Shown here in pieces: positions 16,408-24,815 of a stretch of DNA of 64,000 bases. Both the position numbers and the translations under genes were made by a program. The notes below the pieces were generated by a model. It saw nothing but the letters and a program-made list of their open reading frames with translations. It had not been told where the DNA came from and did not search any database. The stretch's first letter is position 1. The number at the start of each line of letters is the position of its first letter. Source of the stretch: Actimicrobium antarcticum (GTDB lineage Bacteria > Pseudomonadota > Gammaproteobacteria > Burkholderiales > Burkholderiaceae_D); assembly GCF_039536745.1 (NCBI RefSeq), contig NZ_BAAAZE010000003.1, positions 1 through 64,000 of the forward strand. Direction: 5' to 3'.

Positions 16408-17529
16408 CTATTTGAGCTTTGGATCGAGGGCATCGCGCAGGGCATCGGTAAACAGCGAGAACGCCGTCACCAGTATCGCCATCGCCACACTCGCCGCAGC
16501 CAGTTGCCACCACTTGCCGAGGATCAGTTCGTTCTGCGCTTCATTGAGCATGCTGCCCCACGAAACGGTGCCGACCGGTACGCCAAACCCCAGAAAGCTC
16601 AGGATCACTTCCGACTTGATGAAACCCACCACCAGAATCGAGACCTGCACCAGCGCGACGTGGCTGACGTTCGGAAAAATGTGGGTGAACATCTTGCGCA
16701 TGTGCGAGGCACCGATCGCGTCGGCAGCCCAGACATATTCGCGGTTCTTGTGCTTCAGGTATTCGGCGCGGATCAGCCGGTAGGTGCCGGTCCAGCCGGT
16801 CAGGCCAAGAATCAGCACGATGGTGACGACGCCTTTTTGCTGCAGCACGGCGGCCACTGCCAGGATCAGCAGCAGGTACGGCACCGACGTGAAGATGCTG
16901 TAGAACCAGTTGAACAGATCATCGACCTTGCCACCGAAATAACCCGAGAACGCGCCGAAGACCGTGCCGAGGAAAGTCGCCAGCAAGGCCGACACCAGCC
17001 CGACCACGATCGAGGTTTCGGCACCCTTGATAGTTTTCAGGAGGATGTCGTGGCCCCATTTGTCGGCACCGAACGGCAGCGTTTCCTTGCGCGCGACAGC
17101 CGCCTTGGCAGCGCCGCCCTTGGCCAGTTCGGCACGTACTTCGGCCAGCTCCGGCCCGATCGGGTCAGGGATACCGTAGTCATTGACGATCACCGGCTGG
17201 GCGGTGCCAGCGCTGGCGCGCAATTCGCGCAGCACGTCCTTCAACGGATCGAGCGGATTCTCGGGCGGCGGGGCTTCCACGGCACCGGGTTCGATCGGCG
17301 AGGCACCGCGTTCGGCGGCCGATTGCGCCCCGACGAAGGTGGGCGGCGCGTAGTTCACGCCGACTTCATCGGCCCAGTTGGCGGCGATCAGGCCGGAGGC
17401 CGACAAGACCAGTGCCACCAGAAAAGCGACCACGATGGCCAGTGCCAGCATGGCCACATGGTCGGTGCGCAACCGGCGCCATGCCAGCGCCCAGAGACCC
17501 GGCGAGACCTGTGTTTCAGTATGTGCCAT
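16408..17529 (-). CDS. Peptide ABC transporter permease (YejE/DppC type)
   Basis: 373 aa. A cytoplasmic start leads into a membrane helix (about residues 28-50), then a ~100-residue soluble Pro/Ala/Glu-rich insert (EAPPPENPLDPLKDVL). This is followed by GADKWGHDILLKTIKGA and the permease domain with an EAA-like loop (EYVWAADAIGASHMRKMF). The large insert is a feature of YejE-type subunits. It forms the channel with the permease encoded 9 bases upstream. Confidence 0.93.
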   Translation of the reverse strand: MAHTETQVSPGLWALAWRRLRTDHVAMLALAIVVAFLVALVLSASGLIAANWADEVGVNYAPPTFVGAQSAAERGASPIEPGAVEAPPPENPLDPLKDVLRELRASAGTAQPVIVNDYGIPDPIGPELAEVRAELAKGGAAKAAVARKETLPFGADKWGHDILLKTIKGAETSIVVGLVSALLATFLGTVFGAFSGYFGGKVDDLFNWFYSIFTSVPYLLLILAVAAVLQQKGVVTIVLILGLTGWTGTYRLIRAEYLKHKNREYVWAADAIGASHMRKMFTHIFPNVSHVALVQVSILVVGFIKSEVILSFLGFGVPVGTVSWGSMLNEAQNELILGKWWQLAAASVAMAILVTAFSLFTDALRDALDPKLK

Positions 17530-17538
17530 GTGCTCTTT

Positions 17539-18477
17539 CTACTTCAGTTGAACGCGTGGATCGACCGCCTGGTACATCAGGTCGGTCAGCAAATTGAAGA
17601 GCATGGTGGCAGCCGCAACGTAGACAGTGATCGCCTTGATCACCGGAAAATCGCTGCGTTCCACCGCCAGGATGACTTCGCGGCCGATGCCCGGAATCGA
17701 GAAAAACCGTTCAATCAGGAAGGCGCCGATCAGCAGTGCCGGCAGGTTCGACATGACATGCGTGATGATCGGAATCGCCGCGTTGCGCAGCACATGCACC
17801 CACAGGATGCGTCGCTCCGACAGACCCTTGGCGCGCGCGGTACGGACATAGTCCTGGTTGACTTCATCGAGCACGAAGGTACGGAACAGGCGCAGGCTGG
17901 GCGCCACGCTGACAGCCAGGCCGATCAGGATCGGCAGCAGCGAATACTTGAACAGGTTTTCGAGGAAGCTGTCGCCCCAGCCCTGCACCGGAAACAGGCC
18001 CAGCTTGTAGGCAAAGAAGTACTGGAACACGATGATGTAGACCAGGATGCTGACCGACATGCCGATGGTGCAAGCGACCATCACGGCGCGGTCCGTCAGC
18101 GAACCACGCACGAAGGCAATCGCCAGCGCCAGGCCAACGGCGATCACGGTCTCCAGTATCGTCAGTGGAATCAGCACCGTCAGCGACGGCCCGAGGCGCG
18201 ACGTGATCACGCTGGAGACCGATTCGCCGGTGCTCCAGCTGTTGCCGAAATTGAAGGTGGCGATCTGTTTGACGAAGATCCACAGCTGCACATAAAACGG
18301 CTGGTCGATGCCAAGCTGGGTGCGGATATTGGCGATCTGTTCCGGGTTCGACATCTTGCCGGCCAGGATGTAGGCCGGGTCGCCGCCGACCCAGTTGAAC
18401 AGCATGAAGACCAGCAGGATCACGCCGAGCATCGTTGGCAGCATTTGCCACAGCCGCCGGACTATGTAGGAAGTCAT
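17539..18477 (-). CDS. Peptide ABC transporter permease (YejB/DppB type)
   Basis: 312 aa. It begins MTSYIVRRLWQMLPTMLGVI, the classical DppB first helix, followed by a periplasmic loop (QLGIDQPFYVQLW) and five further helices. The EAA loop is DYVRTARAKGLSERRI. The C-terminus (MYQAVDPRVQLK) matches the family. Pairs with the YejE-type subunit. The 43-base gap after the M3 peptidase is the largest between the last four genes. Confidence 0.94.
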   Translation of the reverse strand: MTSYIVRRLWQMLPTMLGVILLVFMLFNWVGGDPAYILAGKMSNPEQIANIRTQLGIDQPFYVQLWIFVKQIATFNFGNSWSTGESVSSVITSRLGPSLTVLIPLTILETVIAVGLALAIAFVRGSLTDRAVMVACTIGMSVSILVYIIVFQYFFAYKLGLFPVQGWGDSFLENLFKYSLLPILIGLAVSVAPSLRLFRTFVLDEVNQDYVRTARAKGLSERRILWVHVLRNAAIPIITHVMSNLPALLIGAFLIERFFSIPGIGREVILAVERSDFPVIKAITVYVAAATMLFNLLTDLMYQAVDPRVQLK

Positions 18478-18520
18478 GGTGCCCTCTTATCGTGTTGGTG
18501 ATGCATGATCGAGAGCGCTG

Positions 18521-20542
18521 TCATTGCAGCCGCTGCCCGGAAATTTCATTGAAAAACGCCTTGCTGTCCGGTGTCCGTCCGAGGAAGTCGCGCACCATGT
18601 CGGCGCCAGTCTTCTCGCCGCCACGCGCCAGGATCGCCTGCCGGTAGCGCTGTCCCACCACCGGATCCATCAGCTTGCCCTGGTAGGCCGACAGCATGTC
18701 CAGCGCCAGCACTTCCGACCACATGTAGCCGTAATAGCCAGCCGAATAGCCGCCCATGATGTGACCGAACTGGCCCGGAAATTCCGTGCCCTCGACATGA
18801 CCGAGTGGCGTGGCAGCTTCCATCGTGTTCCAGATCACGAGCGGGTCGCTGGACGCGGCTGCGGTTTTGAGTGAATACACATTCATGTCATAGCGCGCAT
18901 ACAGCAACTGCCGGCCGTAACGCAGGCCGCGACCAAAATTGTGCGCGGCAGTCAGGCGTGCCAGCAGCGCGTCATCGACCACCGGACACGGCGTGCTGCA
19001 AAAGCTGGCCAGCGTCGCCAGCGGGTCCTTGCGACGGGCCCATTCTTCGTACATCTGCGACGGCGCTTCCACGAAATCACGCTCGACGCTGGTGCCGGCC
19101 TGTTCGACATAGCGGGTCTGCGACAGCACGCCATGCAGCACGTGGCCGAATTCATGCACCATGGTTTCGAGTTCATCGCTGGACAAGCCGTTGCGGTCGA
19201 AATTGGTCACCAGCACCGACACCGGCGTGCGCTGCGCCAGCGTGCTTGCGCCACGGATGCCGAAGGCGGCCGCATGGCCGTATTTGCCTTCACGCGGAAA
19301 CGGGTCGAGATAGATACCGCCTATGCGTTTCGAAGAGCGGGTGTCGAACACGTCGTAGTACTGCACCTCGGGATGCCAGACCGGCACCTCGCCTTTCGTG
19401 AAGCTGATGCCGTACAACTTGCTGGAAACATCCATGATCCAGGCCAGCGCGGCCGGTGTCGGGAAGTACGCGCGCAAGGCATTCTGGTCGACGCTGTAGC
19501 GCGCTTTTTTTAGTTTCTGTTGCCAGTAACCGGCATCCCAGCGTTCGATGCGCGTGCTGGCCAGATCGGTCTTCAGGGTCTGCGACTTGAACGCGCGCAG
19601 CTCCTCGATTTCCTTTTTTTCCAGCGCAGTAACCGCGACCTGGACTTCATCGAGGAAGGTAAATACTGCCGCTGGCGTTTTCGCCATGCGCCGGCGAATC
19701 ACGTAATCGGCCCAGGTCGGCAAGCCGAACAGGCCGGCCAGTTCCTGGCGCAGCGCCATGGCTTCTTTCAGCATCGGCGGATTGGCCGCCGTGCCGCGAT
19801 TGGTGTAAGCCGTTTGATAGCGGCGGCGCGCCTCGGCGTCATCCGCGTAGTCCATGAAGGGCAGGTACTCCGGGCTCTCAAAGCCGAGCAGGTAGTTGCC
19901 CTGCTCGTCGCGTTTTGCACGGGCCAAATAGTCAGCGGGCAGACCAGTCGCTTCCTGCGCGGTGAAGACCAGCCGGGTGCTGTTGTCGCGCACGTTGCGG
20001 GCGTAGGCCTGGCCGAGTTCTTCGAGCTGTTTCAGGATCGCCTTGAGACGTTGCTGGCGTTCCGGCGGCAGCGCCACGCCGGTGTCTTCGAAGCGGTCCA
20101 TCAGGTCTTTGCGCAGCTTGGTGTCGATCGCGTCGCGGGGTTTGATGGTCTTGAATTTGGCATATACGACAGCGTTCTGGTTCAGCCCGGTATCGAACTG
20201 GCTGAGCTCGACCAGACAGGCTTCCATCGCGGTGCGGGTGGCCTTGTCGGGCGAGACATTACTGAGGATATCCATCGGTCCCTGCACATCCTGCAAGGCG
20301 ATTTGGAGGCGGTTCCATTCGGCAAAGACCTTGGCAGCATTGCGCGTAGCCGGCAGCGCTTCCATGACGATGACGCGCTGGCGCAGGCTGGCCAGTCCGG
20401 CCTGGCAGAGCGGTGCCACCTGGTCGGCGCTGATGGCCGGGATCAGCGGACGCAGTTCGGCATGGGCGACTGCGGTCGTCGCGCTCAATACTGCCAATGT
20501 CAACATCAATGCGGGGCGCACAGGAAAACTGGAACGGGTCAT
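18521..20542 (-). CDS. M3-family oligopeptidase with signal peptide
   Basis: 673 aa from the ATG at 20542, which overlaps the stop of the upstream solute-binding gene by ATGA. Residues 1-28 are a signal peptide (PALMLTLAVLSATTAVAHA). The thimet-oligopeptidase zinc site is MVHEFGHVLHG (H463, E464, H467), with a downstream FVEAPSQMYEEW supplying the third ligand, as in M3 enzymes. M3 peptidases usually act in the cytoplasm; this one should be periplasmic and trim peptides captured by the neighbouring binding proteins. The operon position supports that reading, which remains inference. Confidence 0.92.
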   Translation of the reverse strand: MTRSSFPVRPALMLTLAVLSATTAVAHAELRPLIPAISADQVAPLCQAGLASLRQRVIVMEALPATRNAAKVFAEWNRLQIALQDVQGPMDILSNVSPDKATRTAMEACLVELSQFDTGLNQNAVVYAKFKTIKPRDAIDTKLRKDLMDRFEDTGVALPPERQQRLKAILKQLEELGQAYARNVRDNSTRLVFTAQEATGLPADYLARAKRDEQGNYLLGFESPEYLPFMDYADDAEARRRYQTAYTNRGTAANPPMLKEAMALRQELAGLFGLPTWADYVIRRRMAKTPAAVFTFLDEVQVAVTALEKKEIEELRAFKSQTLKTDLASTRIERWDAGYWQQKLKKARYSVDQNALRAYFPTPAALAWIMDVSSKLYGISFTKGEVPVWHPEVQYYDVFDTRSSKRIGGIYLDPFPREGKYGHAAAFGIRGASTLAQRTPVSVLVTNFDRNGLSSDELETMVHEFGHVLHGVLSQTRYVEQAGTSVERDFVEAPSQMYEEWARRKDPLATLASFCSTPCPVVDDALLARLTAAHNFGRGLRYGRQLLYARYDMNVYSLKTAAASSDPLVIWNTMEAATPLGHVEGTEFPGQFGHIMGGYSAGYYGYMWSEVLALDMLSAYQGKLMDPVVGQRYRQAILARGGEKTGADMVRDFLGRTPDSKAFFNEISGQRLQ

Positions 20543-22341
20543 TTTCTTTTCTCGATATCGAAATACATCCACTCGGCGTGCAGGATGGGGTGCTTCTTGT
20601 AACCGATCACGCGCGGCTGCGAAACCATGTTGCGGTAGCGCGCATAGCCCATGCGCTGGGCCGAATAGATTTCCATGATGCGGGTCATCTTGTGATAAAT
20701 CAGGTCACGCTCGGGACCATCAGGCAGCTTTTGCGAGGCGCGATACAGCTCGTCGTAGGCCGGAATTTTTGCGCAGCCATTATTGTTCTGGCCGGTGTTG
20801 GGGCCGTAGTACAACTGCATGAAATTGTCGCCATCGGGATAGTCGGCGATCCATGGCGAGGTGCGGGTTTGCAGCTGGCAGGTCTTCTCGGCTTTCAGCA
20901 AATCCGGGAACGGCCGCACGTCGCCGTCCATGCGGATGGCAATCGAGTTATAGGTTTTTTTCCACATCTCGGCTTGCTGCTGACCGTTGCTGTCGTTGCG
21001 GGCCGAGTAGCGGATGGTGAAGGGTTTGCCGTTGGGCAGATTGCGATAGCCGTCGCCCCCTTTCTTGTAGCCGAACTTGTCGAGCAAGCCGTTGGCGGCA
21101 GCCGGGTCGAACTGGATCGAACTGCGGTAGGCCGGATCGTGCCCGACCACGCCGGGCGGAATCGGATATTGCAACGCGATCGCTTCGCCATTCCAGACCA
21201 GCCGGATTTCTTCGTCGACGTTGTGCGCCATGGCGATGGCCCGGCGCAACGCAATCTTGTGCTTTTCGAAACCGCCCAGTACCGGGTCCTGCATGTTCCA
21301 GTAGTAGTAACTGGATTCGGGGTCGACGATACGCGAGAGCTGGTAGCCTTTTTTGGCGAACTCGGGTTTCAGTTTGCCGCCACTGAGCAGTTGCGGCGCG
21401 AGCGGTCCCTGCAATTCGAACAAGTCGACTTCATCGTTCTGGAAGGCCAGCAAGCGCGACTGGTCTTCGATCATCACGGCAATTTCGACGCGGCCGATCT
21501 GCGGCATGCGCTTGCCTTTCAGCTTGGCGACGATGGCCTGATCTTCGGGGTCGCTGCCGGCCTTGAAGTCCCAGATCGAGCCGCGATAATCCGGGCTGGC
21601 CTCGAGCACCATGCGCGACGAACGCACCCATTCGGTCAAATGATACGGTCCGGTGCCAACCGGATTGGCCATCACCTGCCCGGCGCCGTCGCGGTATTTT
21701 TCAATCACTTCGCGTGCCACCGCGCTGGTCGGCTCGTGCGCCAGGATCATGCCGAGATTGAAGTCGGGCTGGGTCAGGTGGATGCGCAAGGTGTACGGAT
21801 CAAGGATCTCGAAACCGGCGATCTTGCTGTCGTAATCGAACTTGCCGGTTTTCTTGGCCTCGGCGGCGAGCGCGTCAAGACCGACGATCTTGCCTTCGAA
21901 TAACCAGGTGTGCGGCGAAGCCAGTTTCGGGTCGAACAGGCGACGGTACGAATACACGTAATCAGCCATGGTCAGTTCGCGCTTCTTGCCGTTGAAGGCC
22001 GCATCAGGATAGAAGGTGATGCCCTTCTTCAGGCGGATCGTGTAGGTCTTGCCTTCGTCGGTGACCTCGGGCATGCCATCGGCAGTCAGCGGGATCAGTT
22101 TGGCAGGACGGGCCAGGTAATCGTAGGTGTACAGGGCTTCAAAGACCGACTGCACGACCTTGGCGGAATACAGGTCGCGGCCAATGGCGGGGTCGAACCC
22201 GGTTTCGGCGGCGACAAAGACGTAGCGCAGCACCTTGTCGGGATCGGCTGCACCGGCGGCATGCGCGGCCAGCGAAAACGGCAGCGCCAGCATGCCAGCC
22301 ATGGCCGCCAGCAGCGGTGCGCGTAACCAGAGTGATTTCAT
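20539..22341 (-). CDS. Peptide ABC transporter solute-binding protein 1 (SBP family 5)
   Basis: 600 aa from the ATG at 22341, preceded by AGGA; codons upstream of it are in frame but not needed. A signal peptide covers about residues 1-29 (LLAAMAGMLALPFSLAAHA). SBP_bac_5 features follow: LRYVFVAAETGFDPA, TYTIRLKKGITFYPD near the start of the lobe, and a C-terminal WIADYPDGDNFMQLYYG. It binds peptides in the periplasm. It is paralogous to the next binding protein upstream (shared DPDKV, TYDYLA, DYPDGxNFMQL), so the operon offers two binding specificities. Confidence 0.93.
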   Translation of the reverse strand: MKSLWLRAPLLAAMAGMLALPFSLAAHAAGAADPDKVLRYVFVAAETGFDPAIGRDLYSAKVVQSVFEALYTYDYLARPAKLIPLTADGMPEVTDEGKTYTIRLKKGITFYPDAAFNGKKRELTMADYVYSYRRLFDPKLASPHTWLFEGKIVGLDALAAEAKKTGKFDYDSKIAGFEILDPYTLRIHLTQPDFNLGMILAHEPTSAVAREVIEKYRDGAGQVMANPVGTGPYHLTEWVRSSRMVLEASPDYRGSIWDFKAGSDPEDQAIVAKLKGKRMPQIGRVEIAVMIEDQSRLLAFQNDEVDLFELQGPLAPQLLSGGKLKPEFAKKGYQLSRIVDPESSYYYWNMQDPVLGGFEKHKIALRRAIAMAHNVDEEIRLVWNGEAIALQYPIPPGVVGHDPAYRSSIQFDPAAANGLLDKFGYKKGGDGYRNLPNGKPFTIRYSARNDSNGQQQAEMWKKTYNSIAIRMDGDVRPFPDLLKAEKTCQLQTRTSPWIADYPDGDNFMQLYYGPNTGQNNNGCAKIPAYDELYRASQKLPDGPERDLIYHKMTRIMEIYSAQRMGYARYRNMVSQPRVIGYKKHPILHAEWMYFDIEKRK

Positions 22342-22466
22342 TGATGTCCTAGCGTGTCGGTGCTGTGTGGTGGAATAAAAATGGTGGGCAAACGCGGTGG
22401 AAAAAGACGCGACCGGTACGGTATGTTGCCGACCAGCCGGTGCCCGCGTAGCGATGCACGGCAAAC

Positions 22467-24254
22467 TCAGCGCGCCTCGCTAGCCATGCGCTTGTCCACA
22501 TCCAGGTATTCCCATCCTGCATGTATCAGCGGGTGTTTCTTGAAGCCTTGCACCCACGGCCGCGAGACCCAGTTGCGGATACGCAGTACCTGCAATACCC
22601 AGGCCGTGTCGGCTTCCATTTGCCGGTTCATCTGCGCATACAGCCCGGTGCGTTCCGGGCCTGGCGGCAGCGAGATCGCCTTTCTGTAGAGCGCATCGTA
22701 GGCAGGCGATTCGTAGCAACCGTTATTGCCCTGGTGCGCATTCGGTCCGTACAGCAGCTGCATGAAATTTTCGCCATCCGGATAGTCCACGCTCCACGCC
22801 CCGCCCCACATCATCAGCTCGCACTTGGTGGCGCTTTTCAGGTTGTCGGCAAAATTGCTGACCGGATGCTCGGCACGGATGCCGATGGTGTCGAGGCCAC
22901 GCTTCCAGAGTTCGGCCAGTTCCTGATAAATCACTGACGCTTCGCGGTTGATGCGCAGGACCAGTGGTTTGCCATCGGGCAGCGTGCGGTAGCCGTCAGC
23001 ACCGCGTTTGTAGCCGTACCGGTCCAGCAATTTGTTGGCCAGCACCGGATCGTAGCCAATGCTGCTGCGGTACGCCGGATCGTAACCGACCACGCCGGGC
23101 GGCATCACCATCTGGGCGCGCACTGCCTGATCCTGGCGAATGATGCTGACATCTTCGGCGGTGTTGTACGACATGGCGATCGCGCGGCGCAGTGCATTTT
23201 TTTCGATGGTGTAACCGCCGACGATCGGGTCATGCATGTTGAAGAAGGTGTAGCTGATGGCCGGCTCGATGAAGCGCTGCAGGCGAATGTTCTGGGCCGC
23301 GAAGGCCGGCTTGAGCTTGTCGCCATCAAGTGCGGTACGCGAGGCCAATTGCGGAATCCAGTCGATGTCGATCTGCTTGTCCTGGAAGGCCAGCCAGCGT
23401 GCCTGCTCTTCCTCGATCACGCTGATTTCGACGCGTCCGACCTGTGGCATTTTTTTGCCCTTCATGTCGCGGATCAGTTGCAGGTCGGTCGGATCGGCCG
23501 ACGGCTGGAAATCCCAGATTGAACCACGATAGTCCGGATTGGCGACCAGAATGACTTTGCTGCGCGGCACGTACTTGTCCAGCATGTACGCACCGGTGCC
23601 GACCGGATGCTGGCCGCTCTGTGCGCCATAGGCATCGATGACTTCACGGGCGCTGCCGGCCATCGCACCGTAGGCGATCACGTACAAAAAATTGTAATCA
23701 GGTGCAGTCAGCTGAATCTGCAAGGTATAGCGGTCGGGCGTTTGCAGGCCGGCGACCGGGGCGTCGTAATCGAACTTGCCGGATTTCTTGGCGGCCGCGA
23801 CCACGCTATCCATGCCGAGGATTTTTCCTTGCAGCAGGCCGGCTGACGGCGAGCGGTTGGCCGGATCGAGCAGGCGGCGAAACGAGTAGGCGAAATCCAT
23901 CGCCGTCAGTTCACGCTTCTTGCCCTTGAAGGCAGGATCGTCGCTGAAATGGATACCTTTTTTCAGACGGAAGACGTAGGTCTTGCCTTCATTCGTTACC
24001 TCGGGCATCGCCTCGGCCACCTTGGGCACCAGTTTGGCCGGGCTGGCCAGGTAATCGTAGGTCAGCAGGGTTTCGTAGATCGTCTCGGCAATGAAGCCCG
24101 AGTAGTAGTTCTGGGTGCGCACCATGTCGAAGCCGTCATCGGCTGCCGGAAACGCCACCCGAATCACTTTGTCCGGATCAGCCGGACTGACCGCCTGGGC
24201 GGCGCTGCTGACCAGCAATGCGGCGATACAACCTTGCAATACAAACTTCCACAT
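22467..24254 (-). CDS. Peptide ABC transporter solute-binding protein 2 (SBP family 5)
   Basis: 595 aa; first gene of the operon. Signal peptide at residues 1-21 (FVLQGCIAALLVSSAAQA). Family features are TYVFRLKKGIHFSDDPAF, the DYRGSIWDF loop and WSVDYPDGENFMQLLYG. The start has GGATG a few bases upstream. The two binding proteins share many blocks but differ in length and loops, pointing to an old duplication. A 125-base gap separates this stop from the next start. Confidence 0.93.
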   Translation of the reverse strand: MWKFVLQGCIAALLVSSAAQAVSPADPDKVIRVAFPAADDGFDMVRTQNYYSGFIAETIYETLLTYDYLASPAKLVPKVAEAMPEVTNEGKTYVFRLKKGIHFSDDPAFKGKKRELTAMDFAYSFRRLLDPANRSPSAGLLQGKILGMDSVVAAAKKSGKFDYDAPVAGLQTPDRYTLQIQLTAPDYNFLYVIAYGAMAGSAREVIDAYGAQSGQHPVGTGAYMLDKYVPRSKVILVANPDYRGSIWDFQPSADPTDLQLIRDMKGKKMPQVGRVEISVIEEEQARWLAFQDKQIDIDWIPQLASRTALDGDKLKPAFAAQNIRLQRFIEPAISYTFFNMHDPIVGGYTIEKNALRRAIAMSYNTAEDVSIIRQDQAVRAQMVMPPGVVGYDPAYRSSIGYDPVLANKLLDRYGYKRGADGYRTLPDGKPLVLRINREASVIYQELAELWKRGLDTIGIRAEHPVSNFADNLKSATKCELMMWGGAWSVDYPDGENFMQLLYGPNAHQGNNGCYESPAYDALYRKAISLPPGPERTGLYAQMNRQMEADTAWVLQVLRIRNWVSRPWVQGFKKHPLIHAGWEYLDVDKRMASEAR

Positions 24255-24815
24255 CGTTCGACATCCTTTATACGCTGCCGCCCTGGGGGCCGTGCCTGAA
24301 ACGGGAACCGGATCCGGTTCGCATCCGATCTGGCCCGATGGGTTGTGGGACCATCGCGAACCTGCATGATGGCAGGTCGCAAAAGGCCATAAACATAGCC
24401 TAACCAGAGCAATTCCGGGAGCAGGATATTTTATTTTTCATGCTGCTTCGCACCATATTCGAAAGCAAAAGCGACCGTGCGGCAAGAGATAAATGCACCG
24501 CCTGAAGTGGTTCTCTGCAGCAATCCTCAGATCAATTCATAAAGTTTCGCCGGATTTACTTTTTGCCATACAAACACGCTGTTAATTGCGCTCAAGAAAC
24601 AGTCGTCTCGCTATTTGCCCTGTTTACAGCACGGTTATTGTCCGTTGTTTTTTTGCACGGACGTTCTTTTTTTGCGTTGACACCCCTGTATTTCAAATGG
24701 TTCCATCTGAGCCACAAATTTACTTTCCAGAAGAAAGTAGTTGGCGACCCGAAAAAAAATCGGTGCGTAAAGATGGCTTTTAAAAAACATATTTATTCCC
24801 CAAAGGAGTTTGGCA
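24255..24815. promoter_or_regulatory. Divergent control region: peptide operon / TonB receptor
   Basis: About 560 bases with no gene. The right half is AT-rich. It contains an inverted repeat GTCCGT / ACGGAC (about 24639-24663) with a T-run loop and a good -35 box TTGACA at 24677-24682, but only a weak -10 (TTCCAT). A long untranslated leader before the receptor is likely. No riboswitch was recognised. Confidence 0.45.

Noticed and set aside
16504..18501. 665-codon plus-strand frame across two permease genes
   Set aside because: Antisense to YejE/YejB-type permeases. It is the reverse reading of GC-rich codons and lacks membrane or domain features and a ribosome-binding site.
24677..24710. 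TTGACA promoter for the TonB receptor
   Set aside because: The -35 is good but no -10 above 3 of 6 matches lies at 16-18 bases; kept only as part of the control region.
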